Origin: Microtetraspora sp. NBRC 13810
GTDB lineage: Bacteria > Actinomycetota > Actinomycetes > Streptosporangiales > Streptosporangiaceae
Assembly (NCBI RefSeq): GCF_030268685.1
Contig: NZ_BSRQ01000008.1
Coordinates: 173,127-237,126 of the forward strand
Direction of reading: 5' to 3'
Length of the DNA stretch: 64,000 bases
Shown here: positions 26,250-33,685 of the stretch, one piece after another
Layout of the letters: each line of letters opens with the position of its first letter
How positions within the stretch are numbered: position 1 is the stretch's first letter
Position numbers and translations under genes: made by a program
Notes under the pieces: model-generated
What the model saw: only the letters and a program-made list of their open reading frames with translations
Database searches by the model: none
What the model was told of the DNA's origin: nothing

Positions 26250-29002
26250 CCGCCGGAGCGGGCCGGGCGTCCCCCGTGGAGGGAGGGCCCCTCGGTCACG
26301 CGCCGCATCTCCTGCCGCCCGCGCTGGCAGCGTGGGGGAGCGCCCTGGTGCTGCTCGGCTGCTCCGCGGCCACCGGGGCGGTCGTGGCGGGACTCTGCGC
26401 GCTGGGAGCGGGCGCGCTCCTGGCGTCCGAGCGGCTCGGCGGGCGGCGGGGAGCCTCGGGGCCGCCTGGCGGGGGAGCGCCGTCGCGGCCCGGTGGGAGG
26501 GCGTCGAGGCGTCCGGGCGCGCCGCCGGGCCGGGGGACTTGGAGGCGATTGGGCGCGCTGTCGGGTCTGGGGGTTTCGAGGCGGCTGGGTGGGCTGTCGG
26601 GCCTGGGGGCTTTGAGGGGGTGCGGACCGGGCGTGGGCGGCGGGTGGCTGCGGGTGGGCGCTGCGGTGCTGGCGTGCGCGGCGGCCGCGGCCGCGTCGGT
26701 GGCGTTCCGGGTGCACGCCGTCGGCACCGGGCCGGTCGCCGACGCGGCGCGCGCCAACCGGCCGGTGAGCGCCGAGATCGTGCTCACCGGCGATCCACGG
26801 GTGCTGCCGCCGAAGGGCACCGGGTTCCGCGGGGAGAGCGTGGTCGCCGACGCCAGGATCGAGGCGCTGGAGACCGCCGGGGCGAGGTACGCGGTGCGCG
26901 CCCCGGTGCTCGTGTTCGCCTCGGGAGGCGCCTGGCGGGGGCTGCTGCCCAGCCAGCGTCTCAAGGTGAGCGGACGGCTGGCCCCGGCTGAGGAGGGCGA
27001 GCTGCTCGCCGGAGTGCTGCTCGTGCGCGGCACACCGGAGACGCTCACCCTGCCCAGCGCGATCCAGCGGGCGGCGGGCGTGCTCCGCGCCGGGCTGCGC
27101 TCGGCGTCCGACGTGCTGCCGCCGGACCAGCGCGGGCTGCTCCCCGGCCTCGTCGTCGGCGACGTCTCCCGGATGGACGAGCACGTCAGGGCCGACTTCC
27201 GCACCGCGGGCCTGGCGCATTTGACCGCGGTCAGCGGCACCAATCTGTCGATCGTCGCGGGCGCCGCCCTGGCGCTCGGCCGCCTCGGCGGGATGCCGCT
27301 GGCCGTCAGGGCCGCGCTCGCGGCGGTCGCGATGGTCGCCTTCGCCGTCGTCGCGAGGCCCTCGCCGAGCGTGCTGCGGGCGCTGTTCATGGGCCTGGTC
27401 GCGGCGGTCGCGCTCGGCACCGGCCGCTCCAGGGACGGCGTGGCGGCCCTGTCGGTCACGGTGCTCGGGCTGGTCCTCTTCGATCCCGCCCTGGCCCGTT
27501 CGTACGGCTTCGCCCTGTCCGTATGCGCCACCGGCGGGATCCTGCTGCTGGCGCCGCGCTGGCGGGACCGGATGGCCGTGCGGCTGCCCCGCTGGCTGGC
27601 CGAGGTCATCACCATCCCGCTCGCCGCTCAGGCGGCCGTCACGCCGGTGCTGGTGCTGCTGGCCGGGCAGCTCTCGCCGGTGGCGGTCCCAGCCAACCTG
27701 CTCGCGGGTCCCGCCGTCGCCCCCGCGACCCTGCTGGGCTTCGCCGCCACGCTGCTCGCCCCGGTCCACCTGGAGGCGGCCCGGCTCCTCGTCCGCCCGG
27801 CCGGGCTCGCCACCGGGTGGATCATCTGGGTGGCATCGCGAGCCGCCGCACAACCGGCGGCGTCCGTGCCTTGGCCCGGCGGCCTGGCGGGCCTGGCCCT
27901 GCTCGCCGTGGCGGTCGCGCTCCTGGTCGCCGTGCTGCGCCATCCCGTCGGCCGCCGCCTCGGTCCGGCCCTGGCCTGCGGGGCCCTCGTGGCCGTCTTC
28001 GCCCTCGGCCCGGCGGTCTCGTCGTGGCCGCCCGGCCGCTGGCTGCTCGTCGCCTGCGACGTCGGGCAGGGCGACGCGCTCGTGGTCGCCGCCGGTCCGG
28101 GCCGGGGCGTCGTGGTGGACGCCGGGGCCGATCCCTTGCTGGTGGACCGCTGCCTGCGCGACCTCGGCGTCCAGGAGATCCCGCTGCTCATCCTCACCCA
28201 TCCGCATGCCGACCATGTGGGAGGGCTGGCGGGCGTCCTACGCGGCCGAACCGTCCACGCGGCGGCCGTCGGCCACCCCGCCCCCGGCACCCCGGAGGGG
28301 AACCTGCCCGCTTCCGGCACCACAGACCCGAGCCTGCCCGCTTCCGGCACCACAGACCCGAGCCTGCCCGTTTCCGGCACCACAGACCCGAGCCTGCCCG
28401 TTTCCGGCACCACAGACCCGAGCCTGTCCGCTTCCGGTATGGCGAGCGGGAGCCTGCCCGCTTCCGGCACTGCGGAGGGGAGGCTGTACGCGGACCTCGC
28501 CAGGCGCGGCGTGCCAGTGACCCCGGTGACGGCGGGTACCCGCTGGCGCTTCGGTCCCTCCGACATCACGGTCCTGGCCCCGTACGGCGACGCCGTGCCC
28601 GCCGGAGCCGGGGAGGGCGCCCAGGCGAACAACGGGAGCGTCGTCGTGCACGTGCGCTGGGCGTCCGGTTCGGCGCTCCTGAGCGGCGACATCGAGACCG
28701 AGACCCAGGCGGAGCTGGTGCGCCGCGGCGTCCCCCGGGTCGACGTCCTCAAGGTGCCGCACCACGGCGCGGCCCGGCAGGATCCCGCCTTCCTGGCGGC
28801 CACCGGGGCCCGCGCGGCACTGATCAGCGTCGGAGCCGGCAACGACTACGGCCACCCCGCCCCCGTCACGCTCGCCCGGCTCGGCCTCCAGGGCACCCGG
28901 ATCCACCGCACCGACCTGCTGGGCGACATCGCCGTCGTCGACGAGGGCGACGGGCTCGCGATCCTCACCCGCGGAACGGTCCATGATCTGGCCAACTCTT
29001 GA
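26246..29002 (+). CDS. comEC: ComEC/Rec2 DNA uptake channel protein
   Basis: 918 aa, GTG start overlapping the comEA stop. The N-terminal hydrophobic segments are split by a Gly/Pro/Arg-rich stretch (residues about 65-130). An extracytoplasmic OB-like domain follows (about 165-275), then the Competence core (AGLAHLTAVSGTNLSIVAGAAL) with several membrane helices to about residue 590. The C-terminal metallo-beta-lactamase domain has VACDVGQGDAL, LTHPHADHVGG, LSGDIE and KVPHHGA. A 60-residue insert of 10-residue repeats interrupts this last domain. All catalytic motifs are intact, so the gene looks functional. Confidence 0.92.
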   Translation: MTAGAGRASPVEGGPLGHAPHLLPPALAAWGSALVLLGCSAATGAVVAGLCALGAGALLASERLGGRRGASGPPGGGAPSRPGGRASRRPGAPPGRGTWRRLGALSGLGVSRRLGGLSGLGALRGCGPGVGGGWLRVGAAVLACAAAAAASVAFRVHAVGTGPVADAARANRPVSAEIVLTGDPRVLPPKGTGFRGESVVADARIEALETAGARYAVRAPVLVFASGGAWRGLLPSQRLKVSGRLAPAEEGELLAGVLLVRGTPETLTLPSAIQRAAGVLRAGLRSASDVLPPDQRGLLPGLVVGDVSRMDEHVRADFRTAGLAHLTAVSGTNLSIVAGAALALGRLGGMPLAVRAALAAVAMVAFAVVARPSPSVLRALFMGLVAAVALGTGRSRDGVAALSVTVLGLVLFDPALARSYGFALSVCATGGILLLAPRWRDRMAVRLPRWLAEVITIPLAAQAAVTPVLVLLAGQLSPVAVPANLLAGPAVAPATLLGFAATLLAPVHLEAARLLVRPAGLATGWIIWVASRAAAQPAASVPWPGGLAGLALLAVAVALLVAVLRHPVGRRLGPALACGALVAVFALGPAVSSWPPGRWLLVACDVGQGDALVVAAGPGRGVVVDAGADPLLVDRCLRDLGVQEIPLLILTHPHADHVGGLAGVLRGRTVHAAAVGHPAPGTPEGNLPASGTTDPSLPASGTTDPSLPVSGTTDPSLPVSGTTDPSLSASGMASGSLPASGTAEGRLYADLARRGVPVTPVTAGTRWRFGPSDITVLAPYGDAVPAGAGEGAQANNGSVVVHVRWASGSALLSGDIETETQAELVRRGVPRVDVLKVPHHGAARQDPAFLAATGARAALISVGAGNDYGHPAPVTLARLGLQGTRIHRTDLLGDIAVVDEGDGLAILTRGTVHDLANS
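28304..28483. repeat. 30-bp minisatellite inside comEC
   Basis: Six head-to-tail 30-bp units, the first four nearly identical, encode LPASGTTDPS-type decapeptides. They lie in the metallo-beta-lactamase domain between the HPHADH motif and the next strand. The unit is a multiple of three, so copy-number change keeps the frame. Confidence 0.95.
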
Positions 29003-29010
29003 TTTGCTCA

Positions 29011-29031
29011 ATAGTTAGTGATATCAACTAT
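29011..29031. promoter_or_regulatory. Palindromic operator of the MarR gene
   Basis: ATAGTT-N9-AACTAT, in a markedly AT-rich patch 19 bases before the MarR start. Such a palindrome is typical of MarR-family autoregulation. Confidence 0.62.
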
Positions 29032-29049
29032 CAGCCGTTGGGAGGATAT

Positions 29050-29496
29050 GTGGAGACCTCGGAGGACAGGTTCTTCGCCGGGCTGGGCTCCGGGTACGCG
29101 AAGATCCGTCAGGCGTTCGCGCGGCACGTGGGGATGAGCGGGCCGCGTCTCATGGTGCTGATGCGGCTGTGGCGGACGGGCGAGACCAGTCACAGCGAGC
29201 TGCGGCGCCTCCTGGCGCTGGACGGGGCGAGCGTGACCCGCCTCGTCAAGGAGTTCGAGGCCGAGGGGATGCTCACCCGGCGCGTCGACCCGGGCGACAA
29301 CCGCTACACGCTGGCCCGTCTCACGCCCGTCGGCGAGCGGGTGGCCGCCGACCTCGCCCGCAGGCACCAGGACTACCAGGTACGGCTCCTCGACGGCGTC
29401 ACCCCCGAAGAGCGGGAGGCCGTGCTGCGCGCGCTGGAGCGGCTGAGCTCCAATGCGGACCGCATCGCCGCCGAAACACAGGAAGGGAACGGTTGA
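29050..29496 (+). CDS. MarR-family transcriptional regulator
   Basis: 148 aa from GTG 29050, with GGAGG 4 bases upstream; an in-frame start farther upstream would place coding sequence across the operator. Winged-helix features: GPRLMVLMRLWRTGETSHSELRRLLALDGASVTRLVKEFEAEG in consecutive helices, then the wing RRVDPGDNRYTLARLTPVG. MarR dimers usually repress their own operon and release on binding a phenolic or other small ligand, or on oxidation. No cysteine is present, so redox sensing is unlikely. It is co-directional with and one base from the SnoaL-like gene, its probable target together with itself. Confidence 0.9.
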   Translation: METSEDRFFAGLGSGYAKIRQAFARHVGMSGPRLMVLMRLWRTGETSHSELRRLLALDGASVTRLVKEFEAEGMLTRRVDPGDNRYTLARLTPVGERVAADLARRHQDYQVRLLDGVTPEEREAVLRALERLSSNADRIAAETQEGNG

Positions 29497-29497
29497 G

Positions 29498-29842
29498 ATG
29501 ACGGAGGATCCGAAGGCCGTGGGTCACCGCATGTACGAGGCGTTCAACGCCCGCGACCTCGCGGCCCTGGAGACGATCCTGTCGCCGGGATTCGTCAGCC
29601 ACCCGCTCGGCACCACCGGCGTCGAGGCCGTGACCGGCGCCTGGGCCAAGCTCTTCGCCGCCTTCCCCGGCATCCGGGTCACCGTTCAGGACATGCTCGC
29701 CGACGGCGACAGGGCCGCCGTGCGGACGACCCTCCACGGGACTGCGGCGGCCACCGGAGAGCCGCCCACCATGCTGGAGATCTTCCGCGTGCGCGAGGGG
29801 CGCATCGCCGAGCTGTGGGGCGTGAGCACCCTGGGACGCTGA
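29498..29842 (+). CDS. SnoaL-like polyketide cyclase/ester cyclase family protein
   Basis: 114 aa from ATG 29498, preceded by AGGAAGGG. A single NTF2-fold SnoaL-like domain: MYEAFNARDLAALETILSPGFVSHP, then VTGAWAKLFAAFPGIRVTVQDML, DRAAVRTTLHGT and the closing strand MLEIFRVREGRIAELWGV. Such proteins include cyclases, isomerases and non-enzymatic binders, so the reaction cannot be told from sequence. It forms a two-gene operon with the MarR regulator (one-base gap), inserted between comEC and holA. Confidence 0.85.
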   Translation: MTEDPKAVGHRMYEAFNARDLAALETILSPGFVSHPLGTTGVEAVTGAWAKLFAAFPGIRVTVQDMLADGDRAAVRTTLHGTAAATGEPPTMLEIFRVREGRIAELWGVSTLGR

Positions 29843-29898
29843 GCCGGGCCCGTCGGTCGGGTTCACGGTCCGGGGGGTCGGCGTGGCATGCTCTGCGC

Positions 29899-30873
29899 AT
29901 GGCGACGACACCCGCACCCGTGACCCTGGTGATCGGCGACGAGGAGCTGCTCGCGGAGCGGGCCGCGAACGCGGTGGTGGCCGCCGCGCGGGAGGCCGAG
30001 CCCGGCACGGAGGCCCACGACCTGAGCGGTTCCAAGGTCGAGCACGGAGAGCTGACCAGACTGGCCTCGCCCTCGCTCTTCGGCGATAGATCCGTGGTGG
30101 TGATCAGGTCGGCCCAGGACCTCACGAAGGACGTGATCGCCGAGGTCGTCGCCTACGCCGCCCGCCCGTCCGAGGACATATGGCTGGTCCTCCTCCATCC
30201 CGGAGGCGTCAAGGGCAAGGCCCTGGTGGACGGGGTGAAGAAGGCCGGCGCGCACGTCGTCACCGTGTCCAAGATGACCAAGCCGGGGGAGCGGCTCGAC
30301 TTCATCAAGACGGAGATCAAGCGGGCCGGCCGTACGATCGCGCCGGACGCGGCGCAGGCCCTGCTCGACGCGGTCGGGAGCGACCTGCGCGAGCTGGCCG
30401 CGGCGTGCGGCCAGCTCGTCTTCGACACGCCCACCGACAAGAAGGGCATCGGCGCGGCGGATGTCGCGCGATACCACCGCGGCCGCGCCGAGGTCAGCGG
30501 TTTCACCGTGGCCGACGCCGCCGTCGAAGGCCGCCTGGCCGACGCGCTGGAGCAACTACGGTGGGCGCTGTCCACAGGCGTGGCCCCGGTGCTCCTGGTC
30601 AGCGCGCTTGCGGGCGGGCTGAGGTCGCTCGCGAAGGTGGGCGGGGCCCCCAGAAACGTACGCGGCGGTCAGCTCGCCGGTCAGCTCGGCATGCCGCCCT
30701 GGAAGGTCGACCGGGTGAAACGCCAGCTCAACGGCTGGGGCCCGACGGGCATCGCGCGCGCCATCCAGGCCGTCGCCGTCGCCGACGAACAGGTCAAGGG
30801 CGGCGGCGCCGACCCCGCCTACGCCCTGGAACACGCCGTCCAAACCATCGTGGCCAGCCGCACCGGCCGCTGA
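29899..30873 (+). CDS. holA: DNA polymerase III delta subunit
   Basis: 324 aa from ATG 29899. Delta opens the beta sliding clamp within the clamp loader. The N-terminal nucleotide-binding-like domain starts TLVIGDEELLAERA, with LASPSLFGDRSVVVIRSAQDLT typical of HolA. The central and C-terminal helical domains (LLDAVGSDLRELAAACGQL, GVAPVLLVSALAGGLRSLAKV, WKVDRVKRQLNGW) complete the family pattern. It sits in the usual place downstream of comEC, although two accessory genes intervene. The last 17 codons and stop are duplicated just downstream. Confidence 0.94.
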   Translation: MATTPAPVTLVIGDEELLAERAANAVVAAAREAEPGTEAHDLSGSKVEHGELTRLASPSLFGDRSVVVIRSAQDLTKDVIAEVVAYAARPSEDIWLVLLHPGGVKGKALVDGVKKAGAHVVTVSKMTKPGERLDFIKTEIKRAGRTIAPDAAQALLDAVGSDLRELAAACGQLVFDTPTDKKGIGAADVARYHRGRAEVSGFTVADAAVEGRLADALEQLRWALSTGVAPVLLVSALAGGLRSLAKVGGAPRNVRGGQLAGQLGMPPWKVDRVKRQLNGWGPTGIARAIQAVAVADEQVKGGGADPAYALEHAVQTIVASRTGR

Positions 30874-30964
30874 CCCCCACCTGTCATCGCTCACGCCCTG
30901 TAACAGGCCGTCTAGACCATCGTGGCCAGCCGCACCGGCCGCTGACCCCCACCCGTCATCGCCC
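30821..30964. repeat. 72-bp tandem duplication spanning the holA stop codon
   Basis: Unit 1 (30821-30892) encodes the last 17 residues of HolA and its TGA. Unit 2 (30893-30964) repeats it, with 33 bases identical around ACCATCGTGGCCAGCCGCAC. Substitutions in unit 2 create in-frame TAA (30901) and TAG (30913). The period is exactly 24 codons. After unit 2 about 40 bases remain before the HxlR stop. Confidence 0.93.
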
Positions 30965-31003
30965 ACGACCGGCCGCGGCGGTGTTCGGCGTGCTCGGGGT
31001 CGT

Positions 31004-31528
31004 TCACGCCGATGCGGAGGGTCTCCTCTGGTGGCGGGAGGCGATGAGCGGGCCGAGGACGTGGGTGCCGGGGCCGATGCGACCGCCGGGGCCGGGGAGC
31101 TGGGTGGTGTTGTCCACGGTGAGGGGACCGCCGCAGTGGGCGCAGGTGGCCACGGGCGTGGTGTCCTGATCGCAGGTCAGATGATGGATCCGGGCGGGCG
31201 GCCCGGCCGGGCCCGCGTACCAGCGGTCGCCCCAGTTCATCAGGGCGAGGAGCACGGGGTAGAGCTCCTTGCCTTTTTCCGTCGCCTGGTAGTGCTCGCG
31301 GGGCGGGTGCTCCTGGTACCGCTCGCGGGCGAGAACGCCCTCCTCGACCAGCCGGGCCAGCCGTGCCGCCAGGATCTTGCGCGAAATCCCGAGATCGTTG
31401 GCCAGGTCGTCGAACCGGGTGATCCCGCACAACACGTCACGCATGATCAACGCGGTCCACGCGTCCCCGAACAGATCGGTGGCGCGGGCGATCGAGCAGG
31501 CCACGTCCGCGAGCGAGGTTCTGGTCAC
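31004..31528 (-). CDS. HxlR-family transcriptional regulator
   Basis: 174 aa, GTG start. The HxlR winged helix occupies residues 10-105: CSIARATDLFGDAWTALIMRDVLCG, RFDDLANDLGISRKILAARLARLVEEGVL, YQEHPPREHYQATEKGKELYPVLLALMNWGDRW. The C-terminal extension carries CAHCGG, which with Cys at THLTCDQD may bind metal; this is typical of the longer HxlR members. It is divergent to a methyltransferase gene. Two near-identical operators lie between them, so it probably represses both. Confidence 0.91.
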   Translation of the reverse strand: MTRTSLADVACSIARATDLFGDAWTALIMRDVLCGITRFDDLANDLGISRKILAARLARLVEEGVLARERYQEHPPREHYQATEKGKELYPVLLALMNWGDRWYAGPAGPPARIHHLTCDQDTTPVATCAHCGGPLTVDNTTQLPGPGGRIGPGTHVLGPLIASRHQRRPSASA

Positions 31529-31545
31529 CCGTCGATTGTATCCAG

Positions 31546-31560
31546 GTTCCCTGAGGGAAC
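31546..31560. promoter_or_regulatory. HxlR operator A
   Basis: GTTCCCTGAGGGAAC, a perfect palindrome with a 3-base centre, 17 bases upstream of the HxlR gene's GTG and 49 bases upstream of the divergent methyltransferase ATG. Confidence 0.7.
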
Positions 31561-31574
31561 TTCTTGCATGTTAG

Positions 31575-31589
31575 GTTCCCTGAGGAAAC
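31575..31589. promoter_or_regulatory. HxlR operator B
   Basis: GTTCCCTGAGGAAAC, identical to operator A except for one base, 29 bases away. Flanking bases match too (AGGTTCC... in both). It lies 20 bases before the methyltransferase ATG. Confidence 0.7.
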
Positions 31590-31609
31590 TCCAAACGGAG
31601 GAGGGGACG

Positions 31610-32395
31610 ATGGCGGTCACCCCGCATATCGAACTGGACTCACGGTTACCGGGTGCAGTGGACGGACGGCAGATCAGGGCCGTCGCCTTCCAGGACGTAC
31701 GGATCGAGTACGTGACGGGTGTGTTGCGGCGGCTCGGCCTGGACGCGACCGGGCGGCGGGCCCTGGTGGTGGGAAGCGGTCGCGGTCTGCTGGCCGCGGG
31801 CCTGGCCCGGCTGGGCTTCGACGTCGTCGCCGTGGACCCGTCCGCCACGGCCACCGCGCTGGCCCGCGAGGCGAACGAGCGCGAGTACCCCGGCATCGTG
31901 TACGAGACCGCGCCCGCCGAGGCCCCGGGCTTCGACGACGAATCGTTCGACGTCGCCTATTACGCCGACACCTTCGAGATCACCCCGGCCCTCGGCCGCG
32001 TGGTCAAGCAGGCCGGCCGGGTCCTCAAGCCCGGCGGCCTGCTCCTCTACGACACCGTCAACAGGACCGTGGTGTCCCGCCTGATCTACCTCGGCGCGTT
32101 CCAGGCGCTGCCCATGACCCGCATCATGCCGGCCGGACGCTACGCCGCCGCACGGCTGCGCCCGCCGGCCGAACTCGCGGCCGAGCTCAACCGGCACGGT
32201 CTCCGCAACGAGGACATCTGCGGCTTCAAGCCCGACGACCCGCGCAACCTCGTCAAGGCCGCCATCGCCCGCCGCCGCGGCGAGATCACCGACGAGCAGA
32301 TCCCCCCGATGGTCAGCTTCGAACTAGCCCCCAACGCCAGCCCCCAGGTCACCTACTTCGGCTACGCCCTCAAGACCACCCCCACCCACCCCTGA
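31610..32395 (+). CDS. Class I SAM-dependent methyltransferase (UbiG-like)
   Basis: 261 aa from ATG 31610, preceded by GGAGGAGGGG. SAM-binding motif ALVVGSGRGLLAAGLARLGFDVVAVDPSATA, then FDVAYYADTFEI and the motif III strand GRVLKPGGLLLYDTVN. Overall it resembles the UbiG/3-demethylubiquinone methyltransferase-like group, but actinobacteria use menaquinone, so it is more likely a small-molecule methyltransferase. Divergent from the HxlR regulator with two shared operators; together they form an accessory regulator-target module. Confidence 0.86.
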   Translation: MAVTPHIELDSRLPGAVDGRQIRAVAFQDVRIEYVTGVLRRLGLDATGRRALVVGSGRGLLAAGLARLGFDVVAVDPSATATALAREANEREYPGIVYETAPAEAPGFDDESFDVAYYADTFEITPALGRVVKQAGRVLKPGGLLLYDTVNRTVVSRLIYLGAFQALPMTRIMPAGRYAAARLRPPAELAAELNRHGLRNEDICGFKPDDPRNLVKAAIARRRGEITDEQIPPMVSFELAPNASPQVTYFGYALKTTPTHP

Positions 32396-32425
32396 ACTCC
32401 CTCAGCACGACCACATCCCACGTCC

Positions 32426-33151
32426 TCAACGTGCGCCCTGGGCGGTTGTCTGCTGGGGGCTGTCCAGAGTGGAGGAGGGGGTGAGGGTGCCGTCGTGGAT
32501 GTGCAGGACCTGGTCGGCGAGGGTGATCAGGGTGGGGTCGTGGGTGGCCACCAGGGCGGTCAGGCCATCGTTGTGGACCAGGGTGCGGATCAGTTGCATG
32601 ATCTGGCGGCCGGTCTGGGAGTCGAGTTGGCCGGTGGGCTCGTCGGCGATGAGCAGGCGGGGGCGGTTGGCGAGGGCGCGGGCGATGGCGACCCGCTGCC
32701 GTTGCCCGCCGGACAGCTCGTACGGACGCTGAGCCGCCTGGCGGTCCAGGCCGACAAGAGACAGTAGTGTCCGCGCACGATCGTCGCGCTCGGCGGCGGG
32801 TACCCGGGCCAGCCGCATGGGGACCCCGACGTTCTCGGCCGCGGACAGCACCGGAATCAGGCCGAAGGACTGGAACACGAATCCCACAACGTCCCGGCGC
32901 AGCGCCAGCAGCCCGTCCTCGGGCAGCGCGGTGACCTCCTGCCCGGCCACGACGACCCGCCCGGCATCCGGCCGGTCCAGCCCGCCGATCTGGTTGAGCA
33001 GCGTGGTCTTCCCCGAACCCGAACGCCCGCGGATCGCGATCAGCTCACCCGGCCGCGCCTCGAACGAGACCTCCTTGAGCGCCACCACCTCCTTCGGCCC
33101 GGACCGGTAAACCTTCCGCAGCCCCTCAACGACAACCAACGGCTCACTCAT
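32426..33151 (-). CDS. ABC transporter ATP-binding protein (MacB/LolD-type)
   Basis: 241 aa from ATG 33151. Complete nucleotide-binding domain: Walker A GRSGSGKTTL, Q-loop VGFVFQSFGLIP, signature LSGGQRQRVAIARALA, Walker B LLIADEPTGQLD and H-loop ATHDP. The sequence belongs to the MacB/LolD/FtsE-like group that pairs with FtsX-type permeases, as found upstream in the same operon. Its ATG overlaps (ATGA) the stop of a 168-codon frame running through the upstream repeats, probably by chance. It is the last gene of the operon. Confidence 0.93.
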   Translation of the reverse strand: MSEPLVVVEGLRKVYRSGPKEVVALKEVSFEARPGELIAIRGRSGSGKTTLLNQIGGLDRPDAGRVVVAGQEVTALPEDGLLALRRDVVGFVFQSFGLIPVLSAAENVGVPMRLARVPAAERDDRARTLLSLVGLDRQAAQRPYELSGGQRQRVAIARALANRPRLLIADEPTGQLDSQTGRQIMQLIRTLVHNDGLTALVATHDPTLITLADQVLHIHDGTLTPSSTLDSPQQTTAQGAR

Positions 33152-33685
33152 AGCCCACCCCTCCGAACCCTCGCCACCCACATCACCGAACCCGCCACCC
33201 CCGCCGAACATGCGGCCTCCGCCAAACCAGCCGCGCCCGCCGATCGTGAGGCCTCCGCTGCGCCGGCCAGCTCGGCTGAGCGTGCGGGCTCTGCCGAAGC
33301 ACTCACCCCTACCAAACCGGCCGCCCCCACAGAACATGCGGCCTCCGCCCAACCAGTCACCTCCGCCGAGCGTGAGGCCTCCGCCGCACTGGCCACCTCC
33401 GCTGGGCGTGAGGCCTCAGCGGAAGTACTCACCCCTGCCAAACCCGCCGCCCCCCGCCGACGTGCGGCTTCCGCCGAACCGGCCATCGCCGCCCAACCTG
33501 CGGCCTTGGTAGAACCTACGGACCTTGCAGGACGTGGGGCGCTTACAGAACTTGCGCCCCATGCAGTTCCAATCGCCCCAAACGAACCCAGCGCCCCAGC
33601 CGAATCCGCCCCCTCTACCGGACCGACAGCCCCTACCGAACCCGAGGCCATCATCGACCCAACGCCCCCATCGGCCCCGCCTGGC
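33152..33685. repeat. Repeat-filled spacer with a 126-bp minisatellite
   Basis: This 534-base spacer between the two ATPase genes has at least two and a half units of period 126 bp: copies begin at 33206, 33332 and about 33458 (markers TGCGGCCTCCGCC at 33211 and 33337, TGCGGCTTCCGCC at 33463). Further degraded Gln/Pro-coding repeats run to about 33650. Because 126 is divisible by three, several frames stay open on both strands (for example 33148-33654 on the minus strand), but their composition is a pure Ala/Ser/Glu or Pro/Arg repeat and I do not call them genes. Confidence 0.85.

Noticed and set aside
33148-33654. 168-codon minus-strand frame whose stop overlaps the distal ATPase ATG.
   Set aside because: Its content is entirely the 126-bp repeat in an Ala/Ser/Glu reading; frames on both strands stay open because the period is divisible by three. 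Kept only as a finding.
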